Assembly: GCA_965277495.1 (NCBI GenBank)
Contig: OZ255824.1
Coordinates: 3,906,001 to 3,970,000, forward strand
Reading direction: 5' to 3'
DNA length: 64,000 nt
Origin: CAHJXG01 sp965277495
Lineage (GTDB): Bacteria; Pseudomonadota; Alphaproteobacteria; Acetobacterales; Acetobacteraceae
Position numbers and translations under genes: made by a program
Part shown: positions 42,315 through 52,291 of the stretch, piece by piece
Layout: each line of letters opens with the position of its first letter
How positions within the stretch are numbered: position 1 is the first letter of the stretch
Notes under the pieces: generated by a model
The model's database searches: none
The model's input: only the letters and a program-made list of their open reading frames with translations
What the model was told of the DNA's origin: nothing

Positions 42315-43407
42315 TGCTGTCCTGGGCGACCTCGGCGGGCGGTTCGGTCCGGGGTCGGCCGCGCGGGCCGCGGTTCTGCCCAGCTTCTGGGACGCCCGCG
42401 TCGCGCTGGGCCTGGGCTCGTTGCTCATACGCTCCGACAATGGCGGCGACAAGCGGATGCCGCACCACGTCGCGCACGCCGAACCGGGTGATGCCGATGC
42501 CCGGCAGGCCGTCGACCGTGTCCAGCGCGTCGCGCAACCCGCTGCGCTGGCCCGGCGGCAGGTCGATCTGGCTCAGGTCGCCGGTGATCACCATGCGCGT
42601 GCCCTCGCCCATGCGGGTCAGGAACATCTTCATCTGCACGGGCGTGGTGTTCTGCGCCTCGTCCAGGATGACGAACGCGTGCGCCAGGGTGCGTCCGCGC
42701 ATGAAGGCGAGCGGCGCAACCTCGATCTCGCCGGTGCCCATGCGGCGGATGACCTGGTCGCCCGGCATCATGTCGTGCAGCGCGTCATATAGCGGGCGAA
42801 GGTAGGGGTCGACCTTCTCCTTCAGGTCGCCGGGCAAGAAGCCGAGCCGCTCCCCCGCCTCGACCGCCGGGCGGGACAGCACGATGCGGTCGACGCGCCC
42901 GGCCTGCAGCATCGCGACGGCCTGGGCGACGGCAAGATAGGTCTTGCCGGTGCCGGCGGGGCCGATGCCGAACACCATCTCGTGCCGGGCCAGCATGTCC
43001 ATATAGGTCGCCTGGCCCGGCGAGCGCGGGCCGACGGCGCCGCGGCGGGTCTGGATCGCCGGCAGGTCGGACAGCGGCAGGCGCGGATCGGGATCGGCTT
43101 CGGACATGCGTATCGCCGCTTCCACGTCGGCGCGGGACAAGCCCTTGCCGCGTTCCAGGCGTTTGTACAACCCGCTCAGCGCCGCCTCGGCCGCCTGCAC
43201 CCGGGCGGGCTCGCCGCTGATGGCGACGCGGTTGCCGCGCGACGACAACCGCACGCCTAGCCCCTGCTCCAACCGGACCAGATGGCGGTCATGGTCGCCG
43301 AACAATAACGGCAGCAGCGCATTGTCGTTGAACTGCATCGTCACGGCCTTGCCGGATGATGTCGGGTTGGGGGATGTCGAAGCCGGGGACGCGGCGAGTA
43401 TGTTCAA
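42304..43407 (-). CDS. PhoH-family ATPase (PhoL / YbeZ)
   Basis: A 367-residue PhoH-type ATPase that acts with YbeY in RNA metabolism. A KH-like N-terminal segment (RLEQGLGVRLSSRGNRVAISG) precedes the ATPase domain with Walker A GPAGTGKTYLAV, Walker B AFVILDEAQNTTPVQMKMFLTRMG and ITGDLSQIDLP. The C-terminal ~35 residues are a proline/arginine-rich tail. The TTG start overlaps the miaB stop (TTGA); ATG 43338 (MQFNDNAL) is an alternative that removes 23 unconserved residues. Confidence 0.92.
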   Translation of the reverse strand: MNILAASPASTSPNPTSSGKAVTMQFNDNALLPLLFGDHDRHLVRLEQGLGVRLSSRGNRVAISGEPARVQAAEAALSGLYKRLERGKGLSRADVEAAIRMSEADPDPRLPLSDLPAIQTRRGAVGPRSPGQATYMDMLARHEMVFGIGPAGTGKTYLAVAQAVAMLQAGRVDRIVLSRPAVEAGERLGFLPGDLKEKVDPYLRPLYDALHDMMPGDQVIRRMGTGEIEVAPLAFMRGRTLAHAFVILDEAQNTTPVQMKMFLTRMGEGTRMVITGDLSQIDLPPGQRSGLRDALDTVDGLPGIGITRFGVRDVVRHPLVAAIVGAYEQRAQAQRDAGVPEAGQNRGPRGRPRTEPPAEVAQDSNGP

Positions 43408-44768
43408 GCGCAGATTTGCTCCAGGTTGAGGGTTCCAGCGAGGGAATTGGGGCGGCCATCGACAATCGTCACCGGGGCAACCTGGCCGATCATCGATATT
43501 GGCCCATCAACATGCACCGGCTGCAAAAAAGGTGACCGTCCGGAGAGCTGTCCGGGACGCCGGCCCGGCCCGGTGAACAGCACGGGCAGCACCAGTCCGC
43601 GGCTCCGTTGGTTGAACGCGGCCTGCTGTTCGCGCAACAGGGCCAGCAGGGTTTGCAGCCGGGCATCCTTGACCGGTTCGGCGACGGGGAACGGCGCTCC
43701 GGCAGCCGGGGTGCCCGGGCGTGGGGAGTACTTGAAGCAGAATGCCTGCGCGAAGCCGACCCGGCGCACGAGGTCCAGGGTGGCCGCGAAGTCCGCGTCG
43801 GTTTCGCCGGGATGGCCGACGATGAAATCGGACGAGAAGGCGAGGTCCGGACGCGCCGCGCGCAGGCGGTCGGCCAGCCGCAGGTAGTCGTCCACGGTAT
43901 GACGGCGGGTCATGGCGGCAAGGATGCGGTCCGACCCCGATTGCACCGGCAGATGCAGGAAAGGCATCAACTGCGGCAGTTCCCGGTGCGCCTCGATCAG
44001 GTCGTCGCCCATGTCGCGGGGATGTGACGTGGTGTAGCGCAGCCGCAACAGGCCCGGCAGCTCGGCGAGCGCGCGGATCAGCCGGCCAAAGCTCCATGTG
44101 CCCCCGCCCGGCGCGTCGCCATGCCAGGCGTTCACGTTCTGCCCGAGCAAGGTGATCTCGCGCGTGCCCTGGGCCACCAAGCGCCGCGCCTCTGCGATGA
44201 CCGCGGCGGCCGGGCGGCTTGCCTCGACGCCGCGGGTATATGGCACGACGCAGAAGCTGCAGAACTTGTCGCAGCCTTCCTGGACGGTGAGGAACGCCGT
44301 CACTCCCTGGGGCGTCGCGCTGTCGGGCAGGTGGTCGAACTTGGCCTCGGGCGGGAAGTCCGTCTCGATCACGCCGCCGCCGGCGCGGGCCGCACGGGCC
44401 ACCATCTCCGGCAGGCGGTGATAGGTCTGCGGACCCAGCACGATGTCGACGTAGGGCGCGCGGGCGATGATCTCCGCGCCCTCGGCCTGCGCCACGCAGC
44501 CGGCCACGGCGAGGATGGTCGAATGCCCGGCGGCCTCGCGCGCCTGTTTGACGACGCGCAGGCGGCCGAGCTCGCTGAATACCTTTTCCGCCGCCTTGTC
44601 GCGGATGTGGCAGGTATTTAGGATCACCATGTCGGCGTCGTCCGGCGCCGAGGTGGGCGCGTAGCCTAAGGGCGCCAGCACGTCCGCCATGCGGCCGCTG
44701 TCATACACGTTCATCTGGCAGCCCCAGGTGATCACGTGCAGGCGTTTTGCCGCGTTAGAATTTGTCAT
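43404..44768 (-). CDS. miaB: tRNA-2-methylthio-N6-dimethylallyladenosine synthase
   Basis: A 454-residue radical-SAM methylthiotransferase acting on i6A37 in tRNA. The N-terminal domain has three cysteines of the auxiliary cluster (TWGCQMNVYDSGRM, LNTCHIRDKA, VAGCVAQAEG). The radical-SAM triad is in EGCDKFCSFCVVPYTRG. The C-terminal TRAM domain includes the final PVHVDGPISMIGQVAPVTIVDG. Start MTNSNAAKRLHVITWG at 44768 fits the family. It heads the miaB-phoH-ybeY-corC operon. Confidence 0.95.
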   Translation of the reverse strand: MTNSNAAKRLHVITWGCQMNVYDSGRMADVLAPLGYAPTSAPDDADMVILNTCHIRDKAAEKVFSELGRLRVVKQAREAAGHSTILAVAGCVAQAEGAEIIARAPYVDIVLGPQTYHRLPEMVARAARAGGGVIETDFPPEAKFDHLPDSATPQGVTAFLTVQEGCDKFCSFCVVPYTRGVEASRPAAAVIAEARRLVAQGTREITLLGQNVNAWHGDAPGGGTWSFGRLIRALAELPGLLRLRYTTSHPRDMGDDLIEAHRELPQLMPFLHLPVQSGSDRILAAMTRRHTVDDYLRLADRLRAARPDLAFSSDFIVGHPGETDADFAATLDLVRRVGFAQAFCFKYSPRPGTPAAGAPFPVAEPVKDARLQTLLALLREQQAAFNQRSRGLVLPVLFTGPGRRPGQLSGRSPFLQPVHVDGPISMIGQVAPVTIVDGRPNSLAGTLNLEQICA

Positions 44769-44890
44769 AGCCGGACGGCCCCCTCGCGTGGCCGAACGAT
44801 CCCGGCCGTGGCGAGGGGAGCAATGGGCGGGCACCCGGGTTGGGTCAAGCGCGGCAGCGTCCAAAAACCCCCTGTGATCCCGCCGATTCC

Positions 44891-44928
44891 GATATTGGCC
44901 AGTGTGGCAGATATTGGCCAGTGTGGCA
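44891..44928. repeat. Perfect 19-bp tandem duplication upstream of miaB
   Basis: GATATTGGCCAGTGTGGCA occurs at 44891-44909 and again at 44910-44928 without a spacer. A third partial copy (GATTGGGCA) follows. It lies in the 178-base gap between the plsC-like gene end and miaB, so it is in the miaB leader or promoter region. Confidence 0.9.
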
Positions 44929-44946
44929 GATTGGGCAGGCGGTCTG

Positions 44947-45885
44947 TCAAGCAAAAGCGGGCTGTGCCGGCGGGGTCCCGTCGATCACGGCCGGGTGCAG
45001 CGCCGGGCGCACCGGACGGTTCTGCCGCAGCGCCGCCGCGCCCTCGGCAACCGTCTGCCACACGGCCTGCGACAACGCCTTGCGGGACGCATAGGCGGTG
45101 GGATCGACCGGCGCGTGCAGCAGCACGGTGGCGCGCAGACCGCGGTGCTGGGCCAGGCGCCAGAAATGGCTGGCCAGGTCCATGTCGCCATACCAGGCGA
45201 ACACCGGGCGGCTCGCGCGGCCCATCGGCAGCCCGGCAAGCTGGTCATAGACGACGGAAACCGGTTGGATCAGCGGGGGTTGGGCCGTTGGGCCGGGGCC
45301 TTCCCCCCGCCGCTCGACCACCGAAAAGAACACCGAGCGGAACGGCAGCACCCGCGAGCCGTCGGAGCTGGTGCCCTCCGGGAACAGGATCAGGTTGTCG
45401 CCGGCGTCCAGGCGCCCGCGCATGTCGTCGCGTTCGCGCGCGGTGTTGCGGGCGCGGCGGCTGACGAACACGGTGCGGCCTAGGCGGGCGACGGTGCGGA
45501 CGACTGGCCAGCGCCCGACCTCCTCCTTGGCGATGAAGCAGCCCTCCAGCACGCCGCCCAGGGTCAAGATGTCGAGCCAAGAGGAATGGTTGGAAATGAA
45601 CACCACCGGACGCCCGTCACGGCGTTTTACCGGTGCGCCGATCACCCGCACCCCCAGGCCGAGCAGCCGGCACACGCTGGCCCAATACATGCGGGCGAAC
45701 ACGACCTTGCCCCGGCCCGGCAGCGCGAGCAGGAGGACCTGGGCGGCGGCGGCCGGTATCGTCCACAGCGCGATGGCGACGCCGCGGCATACCGGACGCA
45801 GCGGATGCGCCCGGCGGCGCGGCGCAATGTCCGGCTCCGTGCCGGTAAGGGCGGCCAGGCCGGGCTGGCGCGTGCGGTGCTTCAT
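44947..45885 (-). CDS. 1-acyl-sn-glycerol-3-phosphate acyltransferase family protein (PlsC / OlsA-like)
   Basis: A 312-residue membrane-associated acyltransferase. Two hydrophobic stretches near the N-terminus precede the catalytic HX4D motif NHSSWLDIL and the substrate block LILFPEGTSSDG. FVSRRARNTARERDDM and PVSVVYDQLAGL are typical. It would make phosphatidic acid or, as an OlsA, add the second acyl chain of ornithine lipid; an OlsB-like gene is at 37288. Start MKHRTRQPG at 45885 is preferred. Confidence 0.9.
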   Translation of the reverse strand: MKHRTRQPGLAALTGTEPDIAPRRRAHPLRPVCRGVAIALWTIPAAAAQVLLLALPGRGKVVFARMYWASVCRLLGLGVRVIGAPVKRRDGRPVVFISNHSSWLDILTLGGVLEGCFIAKEEVGRWPVVRTVARLGRTVFVSRRARNTARERDDMRGRLDAGDNLILFPEGTSSDGSRVLPFRSVFFSVVERRGEGPGPTAQPPLIQPVSVVYDQLAGLPMGRASRPVFAWYGDMDLASHFWRLAQHRGLRATVLLHAPVDPTAYASRKALSQAVWQTVAEGAAALRQNRPVRPALHPAVIDGTPPAQPAFA

Positions 45886-46019
45886 GGCAGCGTGATACCA
45901 AGGGGTATGTGCCGGAACAACGACACGTCCGTGACAAACTCGATGCCAAATCGATTGGCGCGTCACGGCCGCACGTGAAACATGCATCCATATGAAACAC
46001 TCATGCGTTATGTAGGCCC

Positions 46020-47882
46020 ATGCCACGGACCGGAACGACCCTCATCCCCCGGCTCCGCTTGTATCGGCGATGCGGGCTGTTTGCTGCCGTCGCGGCTGTG
46101 CTGCACGGCGCTGTCGCGGTGGCGGCCGATCCGCAGCCCTACACGGTCAAGATCGCGCCGGCGGGCGACAAGGGCCTGGATCAGGCGCTGCATGACAGCT
46201 CGAGCCTGGTCTCGCTGCGGGAGAACGCGCCGGTGGGGCCGTTCGCCTTGGTGCTCCGCGCGCGGGACGACCAGGGCCGGTTCGAGTCGGCGCTCAATAG
46301 CTATGGCCATTACGCCGCCCTGGTGAATATTCAGATCGCCGGCCACAGCCTCGATGACCCGGCGTTGCCGGCGATGCTGGAAGCCGCAAACGGCCCGGTC
46401 CCCGTCGATGTCGCGATCACGCCGGGCCCGGTGTTCCACCTGCGCCGGGTGACGCTGGAGGGGGCGGCGCCGCAAGTGGCGCGGGACGCTTTGGACGTCG
46501 CTCCCGGTGCGCCGGCGATAGCGTCCGACGTGCTGGCCGGGCAGGGGCGCATGTTGGATGCGTTGCGCAGTCACGGCTATGCGCTGGCGAAGGTGGATCC
46601 GCCGGTGGCCACGCTCGAGGCCGGGGCGCAGGCGCTCGATGTGAGCTATAAGGTGGATCCCGGCCCGCAGGTCGATCTCGGCCCGATCGGCCTTGACGGC
46701 CTGGTCCGCGTCGACCCGGATTTCGTGCGCCGCATCCTGCTGGTGCACCAGGGCGAGCGCTTCGACCCGGCCAAGATCGAAAAGGCAAGGCAGGACCTCG
46801 TGCAGCTCGGCGTATTCGCGACGGTGCAGGCGCGTGCGGCCAAGCAGTTGGACGCGGCGGGGCAACTGCCGCTCGATTTCGATTTCACCGAGCGGAAGCG
46901 GCATGTGGTCGGGGCCACGGCCGCCTACTCGACCGACCTTGGCGCCAGCGCCGGGCTCACGTTCCAGCAGCGCAACCTGTTTGGCCAGGCCGAGCAGTTG
47001 AACCTGGGCGCCGCGGTGACCCAGCTCGGCGGCAGCGCCAGCCGGGGGACCGGCTATGACGTGACGGCCTCAGTGCTGAAGCCCGACTGGCTGCGGCGCG
47101 ACCAATCGGTGCAGGTGAACCTGCAGGCGATCAAGGAGAACCTCGACGCGTATGACCGCACGGCGGTGCTGGGCGGGGTGACGTTCAGCCGCAAGTATTC
47201 CCAGCTTTGGACCGTGAGCGCCGGCCTGCAGGCGCAGCATTCATTGATCACCCAGGAGGGCGTGCGGCGCAGCTACACCCTGGCCGCGGTGCCGCTTGCG
47301 GTGCGCTACGACTCGACGGGGCCGGAAGGGCTGTTGGATCCGACGCACGGGATCAAGGCATCCGTGACGGCGACGCCGACGCACGAGCTGTCGGGCCAGG
47401 GGTCCACGTTCACCATCTTGCTGGCGCAGGGCTCGACCTACATCAACCTGGCGGCGCCGGGCCGCAGCGTGGTGGCGCTGCGTGGCCAAGTCGGCAGCGT
47501 GCAGGGGGCGAGCACGTTCCAACTGCCGCCGGACGAGCGGTTCTATGCCGGCGGCGGCGGCACAATCCGGGGCTACAAATATCAGTCGGTCGGGCCGAAG
47601 TTCCGCGACAACCGGCCCGTCGGCGGCACGGCGCTCGTGGCGGGCACGGTCGAGTTCCGGCAACGCTTCGGCGAGAGCTATGGCGCGGCGGTGTTCGTGG
47701 ATGCCGGGCAGGTCGACAGCACCAGCGCCCCGTTCGGCGGCAGCGTGCGGGCGGGGGCCGGGGTGGGCGCGCGCTATTACACCCCGATTGGCCCCATCCG
47801 GCTGGATGTCGCGGTGCCTTTGAACAAGCAGCGCGGCGACGACACGTTCGAGCTGTATATTGGCATTGGGCAGTCTTTTTGA
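46020..47882 (+). CDS. tamA: Outer-membrane translocation/assembly module TamA (BamA/Omp85 family)
   Basis: A 620-residue Omp85 protein. A signal peptide (LFAAVAAVLHGAVAVAADP) is followed by POTRA domains and a C-terminal 16-strand barrel region with GERKRHVVGATAAYSTDLGA-like strands, the YAGGGGTIRGYKYQSVGP loop containing the conserved RGY, and the terminal barrel strand FELYIGIGQSF. With TamB it forms a pathway that moves lipids or proteins to the outer membrane. The TGA shares a base with the tamB ATG. Confidence 0.93.
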   Translation: MPRTGTTLIPRLRLYRRCGLFAAVAAVLHGAVAVAADPQPYTVKIAPAGDKGLDQALHDSSSLVSLRENAPVGPFALVLRARDDQGRFESALNSYGHYAALVNIQIAGHSLDDPALPAMLEAANGPVPVDVAITPGPVFHLRRVTLEGAAPQVARDALDVAPGAPAIASDVLAGQGRMLDALRSHGYALAKVDPPVATLEAGAQALDVSYKVDPGPQVDLGPIGLDGLVRVDPDFVRRILLVHQGERFDPAKIEKARQDLVQLGVFATVQARAAKQLDAAGQLPLDFDFTERKRHVVGATAAYSTDLGASAGLTFQQRNLFGQAEQLNLGAAVTQLGGSASRGTGYDVTASVLKPDWLRRDQSVQVNLQAIKENLDAYDRTAVLGGVTFSRKYSQLWTVSAGLQAQHSLITQEGVRRSYTLAAVPLAVRYDSTGPEGLLDPTHGIKASVTATPTHELSGQGSTFTILLAQGSTYINLAAPGRSVVALRGQVGSVQGASTFQLPPDERFYAGGGGTIRGYKYQSVGPKFRDNRPVGGTALVAGTVEFRQRFGESYGAAVFVDAGQVDSTSAPFGGSVRAGAGVGARYYTPIGPIRLDVAVPLNKQRGDDTFELYIGIGQSF

Positions 47883-50800
47883 TGCGCAGGGCTTTCCGCA
47901 TCTCGCTTTGGCTGCTGGCCGCGCTGCTGGCCCTGCCGGTGATCGCTGTGGCGGTGATCCTCGTTGGCCTGAACATTGGGCCGGGCCGGGTTGCGGCGGA
48001 ATTGGCAGTGGGCCGCTTGACCGGCGGCGCGGTCGTGCTGGAAGGCATCTCCGGACGTTTCCCGGACGCGCTGCGGCTGCATCGGTTGGAAATCCGCGAC
48101 TCGCAAGGGGCCTGGCTGCTGGCGGACGACGTGGTGCTGGACTGGTCGCCGACCCGCCTCCTGCGGCGCACGGTGCAGGTCCAGCGGCTGGAGGCCGCGC
48201 GCCTCCAGGTGCCCCGGCGTCCGACAACCAGCACGGCGTCCGATCAACCCACCGAAAGCAAGCCGTTCAGCCTGCCGGTTCAGGTCATCGCCCAGCGCAT
48301 CCATGTCGCGCGCGCCGAGCTTGGCCCGGGCGTGCTCGGACAGGCCGCCACGCTTGCATTGGATGGCAGCGCCGACGTGACGTCGCTGCAGGCCGGCAGC
48401 GTGGACCTGGCGTTGCAGCGGCTGGATGCGGCTGGCCAGTACAAGGCCGCCGTCCGCCTGGACCCCGCGCACATCGCGGCGACGCTCGACGCCGGCGAGC
48501 CGGAGGGCGGCCTGATCGCGACGGCGGCGGCGCTGCCGGGCCTGGGGCCGATTACGGTCAAAGGCAGCCTCGATGGGCCGCGGAATGCCGCCGCAACCAA
48601 CCTCGCCTTGACCGCCGGCCCGCTGCAGGCCAGCGCCAAGGGCACCGTCGATCTGGATGGTTCTGCGGCCGAGCTCGATGTGTCCGCGTCCGCGCCGGCG
48701 ATGACGCCGCGACCGGATGTCGCGTGGCAGGGCGTGACGCTGCAGGCGCATGTGCAGGGTCCGTTCGCTAAGCCGGACGCGACCGGGCATTTGCAGATCG
48801 ACAGCCTGGCTGCGGCAGGGGCGGCCGTAGGGCGGTTCGTTGCGGACATCCAGGGCAACGCCGGGCACATTGCGCTGCATGCGTCCGCGGACGGCGTGCG
48901 CCTGCCGGGTCCGAATCCGGCGTTGCTGGCGGCCGCGCCCGTCGTGCTGGACGCCGATGCGCGCCTGGACGCTCCGGATCGGCCAATCAATTTCGCCCTG
49001 GCCCATCCGCTGCTGTCGATCAAAGGCGACGCGCGGACCGCCGGCGATGTCTCGGCCACCGCCGACGTGAGCGTCCCGGACCTCGCGCCATTCGCCGCGA
49101 TCGGCGGGATCGACCTGCATGGCAGCACGGCGGTGCATTTGCAGGGGGCGGCCGCGTCCGGGGTGACCCGGGTGGAAGCCGACGGCAAGGTCATGGTGAC
49201 GGGTGGCCAGGCGCCGGCGCCGGGGCTGATCGGCGATGCGACCCTGGGCGCCTCGGTGCAGCTCGCCGGCGCCGACATCACGCTGTCGCGGTTCGAGGTC
49301 GCCAGCAAGGCGCTGCGCCTGTCGGCCCAGGGCAGCAGCAAGGACCATGTGCTCGACGCCACCTTTCGAATCGGCCTGGCCGATCTGGCGGTGCTTGCGC
49401 CCACGCTGTCCGGGTCGGCCGAGGCCAACGGGCACGTGCAGGGAGCGATGGATTCGCTCTCGCTCGATACGACCGTCAAGGGCGAGGTCGGCGCGCCGAA
49501 CGTGCCGCGCGGGCCGGTGACCCTCACGGTCGCGCTGCAGGGTCTGCCGGGCGCGCCGACCGGCAAGGTGCTGGCGGAGGGCACGCTCTCCGGCGCGCCG
49601 CTCGCATTGGCGGTTTCGGCGCAGCGCGAGGCGGATGGCGCGCTGCATGCCACGATCGAGCGCGCCGACTGGCGCAGCCTGCACGCGGACGGGGACCTGA
49701 CCCTGCCGCCCGGCGCCAAGCTGCCGCTGGGCCGGGTCGACCTGCGCATGACGGAGCTTGGCGACCTGCGCCCCTTCATCGGACAGCCGCTGTCCGGCAG
49801 CGTGACGGCGAAGGCCAACCTGGATCCGCACGAGGCGACGCTGGACGCCGAGCTCCGCAACGCTGGCCTGCCCGGCAGCCGTGTCGGCCACGCCGCCCTG
49901 GCCGCCCGGATCGCCGAGCCCACGTCCGAGCCGATGGTCAAGGCCCAGCTTTCGATGGAGGGGATCGACGCCGGAGGGACCAAAGGGTCGGCCAAGATGG
50001 AGGTTTCCGGGCCGCAGGCCGCGCTGGCCGTGCGCACCACGGCGGCTTTGCAGGTCAGCGGCGCCGACGCGCAGATCTCGGGGGCCGCGGTGGTGAACGC
50101 GCCGGCCAAGACCGTGCAGCTCAGTGCGCTGCAGGTAGTGGCGAAGGGCGAGACGATCCGGCTGCTGGCGCCCGCGCAGATACGCCTGGCCGACGGCGTC
50201 GCGGTCGACCGGCTGCGGATCGGCGTGCGGGAGGCGGTGCTGGACCTGGCCGGCCGTCTGTCGCCTACCCTGGACCTTACGGCCACGCTGAACGCGCCGG
50301 CGGAGTTGGCGCGGCTAGCTTCTCCTGAACTCGCCGCGGATGGCACGATCGCCGTGGACGCGCGGCTGACCGGCACGACGGCGCAGCCGGCCGGGACCAT
50401 ACGGGTCAACGCCACCGGCGTTCGGCTGCGGTCCGGCCCGGGCCGGTCGGTTCCGGCGGCGAACCTGGCGGCAACGGCGCAGTTGGCCGGCGGCAGCGCA
50501 CGGATCGACGCGCGGCTGTCGGCTGGGCCGGCAGTGCAGCTTACGGTCGCCGGCCAGGCGCCGATTGGGGCGGGGGCGCTCGATTTGCGGACGACTGGGA
50601 CGCTCGACCTCGTGCTGCTCGACCCGGTGCTGACCGCAAGCGGGCGGCGGGTGCGGGGCCGGGTGGCGCTGGATGCGCAAGTGGCCGGCACGGCGGCCGC
50701 ACCACGCATCAGCGGCACGGCGCAGCTTAATAAGGGCGACGTGCAGGATTTCGCCCAGGGCGTGCACATCAGCGACATCGCCGCCAGCCTGCGGGCCGAC

Positions 50801-51865
50801 GGCGACACGGTCCGCATCGCAAGCTTTACCGGCAAGGCAGGGCCGGGAACGATTGCGGCGTCGGGCAGCGTCGGAGTGCTGGCGCCGGGGCTGCCGGTCG
50901 ACCTGACGGTCACGGCGCGCCGGGCGCGTCCGCTGGCGTCGGACCGGCTGACTGTGGATCTCGACGCCGACCTGACGGTGCGCGGCCAGGCCACGGGCGC
51001 GTTGCAGGCGGCCGGGCGCATCCTCATCCAGCGCGCCGAGATACGCATTCCCGAGAGCATGCCCGCCACCGTCGCCGTGCTGGATGTGCGCCGCCCCGGC
51101 CAGCGCCCGGCCGTGCCGCCCGCGGCGGGGGGCGCAAGCGTGATCGGCCTCGACCTCACCATCGATGCGCCGCGCGCGATCTTCGTCCGTGGCCGCGGCT
51201 TGGACGCCGAACTCGGTGGCAATTTGCGGGTGCAGGGGTCGAGCACGGCGCCGCAGGTCGGCGGCAAGTTCGAGATGCGGCGGGGCGTCATCAGCGTGGC
51301 GGGCACGACGCTGACGTTCACCAAGGGCAATGTCGGTTTCGATGGCACCGGGGTGTCGGGCCGGATCGACCCGACGCTCGACTTCTCGGCCGACAGCACG
51401 TCGGGTTCGGTGACGGCGACGCTCAACATCGGCGGCTTTGCCAGCGCGCCGAAGATCACGCTGTCGAGCGTGCCGGAACTGCCGCAGGACGAGGTGCTGG
51501 CCTATTTGCTGTTCAAGCGCAGCGCCAAGGATCTGGGGCCGTTCCAGCTTGCCGAGATCGCCGCCGCGGTCGCGAGCCTGACCGGCGTCGGCGGCGGCGT
51601 GGCCAATCCGCTGGAGAGCGTGCGCAAGGGGCTAGGGCTGGACCGGCTGTCGGTCGGCGGCGGCACGTCGGGTTCATCGCCGACGGTCGAGGCCGGGCGC
51701 TATGTGGCGAGCGGCGTGTATGTGGGCGCGAAACAGGGCACCACGGGCGCGCAGACGCAGGCGACGGTGCAGATCGACATCACGAAGGGTTTGAAAGTGG
51801 AGACGGATGTGGGGACGGGGCAGGGGGGGAACTCGGTTGGGCTGACGTATCAGTATGAGTATTAG
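47882..51865 (+). CDS. tamB: Translocation/assembly module inner-membrane component TamB
   Basis: A 1327-residue AsmA-like protein. One N-terminal membrane anchor (LWLLAALLALPVIAVAVILVG) is followed by a long periplasmic beta-rich repeat region that bridges the envelope, and the C-terminal TamB domain (GVISVAGTTLTFTKGNVGFDG, ITLSSVPELPQDEVLAYLLFKRS, GLKVETDVGTGQGGNSVGLTYQYEY). The end matches the TamA-docking tail. The gene is coupled to tamA by TGATG. Large antisense open frames here are GC-related shadows. Confidence 0.93.
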   Translation: MRRAFRISLWLLAALLALPVIAVAVILVGLNIGPGRVAAELAVGRLTGGAVVLEGISGRFPDALRLHRLEIRDSQGAWLLADDVVLDWSPTRLLRRTVQVQRLEAARLQVPRRPTTSTASDQPTESKPFSLPVQVIAQRIHVARAELGPGVLGQAATLALDGSADVTSLQAGSVDLALQRLDAAGQYKAAVRLDPAHIAATLDAGEPEGGLIATAAALPGLGPITVKGSLDGPRNAAATNLALTAGPLQASAKGTVDLDGSAAELDVSASAPAMTPRPDVAWQGVTLQAHVQGPFAKPDATGHLQIDSLAAAGAAVGRFVADIQGNAGHIALHASADGVRLPGPNPALLAAAPVVLDADARLDAPDRPINFALAHPLLSIKGDARTAGDVSATADVSVPDLAPFAAIGGIDLHGSTAVHLQGAAASGVTRVEADGKVMVTGGQAPAPGLIGDATLGASVQLAGADITLSRFEVASKALRLSAQGSSKDHVLDATFRIGLADLAVLAPTLSGSAEANGHVQGAMDSLSLDTTVKGEVGAPNVPRGPVTLTVALQGLPGAPTGKVLAEGTLSGAPLALAVSAQREADGALHATIERADWRSLHADGDLTLPPGAKLPLGRVDLRMTELGDLRPFIGQPLSGSVTAKANLDPHEATLDAELRNAGLPGSRVGHAALAARIAEPTSEPMVKAQLSMEGIDAGGTKGSAKMEVSGPQAALAVRTTAALQVSGADAQISGAAVVNAPAKTVQLSALQVVAKGETIRLLAPAQIRLADGVAVDRLRIGVREAVLDLAGRLSPTLDLTATLNAPAELARLASPELAADGTIAVDARLTGTTAQPAGTIRVNATGVRLRSGPGRSVPAANLAATAQLAGGSARIDARLSAGPAVQLTVAGQAPIGAGALDLRTTGTLDLVLLDPVLTASGRRVRGRVALDAQVAGTAAAPRISGTAQLNKGDVQDFAQGVHISDIAASLRADGDTVRIASFTGKAGPGTIAASGSVGVLAPGLPVDLTVTARRARPLASDRLTVDLDADLTVRGQATGALQAAGRILIQRAEIRIPESMPATVAVLDVRRPGQRPAVPPAAGGASVIGLDLTIDAPRAIFVRGRGLDAELGGNLRVQGSSTAPQVGGKFEMRRGVISVAGTTLTFTKGNVGFDGTGVSGRIDPTLDFSADSTSGSVTATLNIGGFASAPKITLSSVPELPQDEVLAYLLFKRSAKDLGPFQLAEIAAAVASLTGVGGGVANPLESVRKGLGLDRLSVGGGTSGSSPTVEAGRYVASGVYVGAKQGTTGAQTQATVQIDITKGLKVETDVGTGQGGNSVGLTYQYEY

Positions 51866-51974
51866 TAGATGGATAGTGACAAAGCGCGCAGATGCGCTGG
51901 TTCCCGCGCCCACGAACTGAACCAAGTGTGGGCGGTCGTAGTTGCACACCGGATCGCGTTCAAAAGGAGATGGA

Positions 51975-52235
51975 ATGAGCACTTCAGTCGCGAGGCCAGT
52001 GACGATTGATCCGGATCCGACAGCCGTTGAGGCCGAGGTGTCCGACGACGCGCTGCGCATCGTCCTGTCCGACGGGCGCGAGTTGTCGGCACCCCTAGCT
52101 TGGTTTCCCAGGTTGCGGGACGCGGCACCCGAGCATCGGCGAAATTGGCGGCTCGTCGGGCGCGGCCGTGAGCTTCATTGGCCCGACTTGGACGAGGACG
52201 TCTCTGTCCGTGCATTGCTCGGCCAATCGACGTAA
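51975..52235 (+). CDS. DUF2442 family protein
   Basis: An 86-residue protein with the DUF2442 pattern: VSDDALRIVLSDGRELSAPLAWFPRLRDAAPEHRRNWRLVGRGRELHWPDLDEDVSVRALLG. These small proteins are often paired with DUF4160 partners and may be toxin-antitoxin-related, but no partner is seen here. A GGAGATGG site precedes ATG 51975. It sits alone between tamB and the peptidase gene. Confidence 0.85.
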   Translation: MSTSVARPVTIDPDPTAVEAEVSDDALRIVLSDGRELSAPLAWFPRLRDAAPEHRRNWRLVGRGRELHWPDLDEDVSVRALLGQST

Positions 52236-52291
52236 CAGCGAGCAGCCGAGATGTTCCTGTCTTCGGATATAGCCGCGCGGCGGATGACACC

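Noticed and set aside
48280..51459. A 1059-codon open frame antisense to tamB
   Set aside because: It lies opposite a clear TamB gene, has low-complexity Ser/Arg/Ala composition and no recognisable domain; it is a GC-bias shadow.
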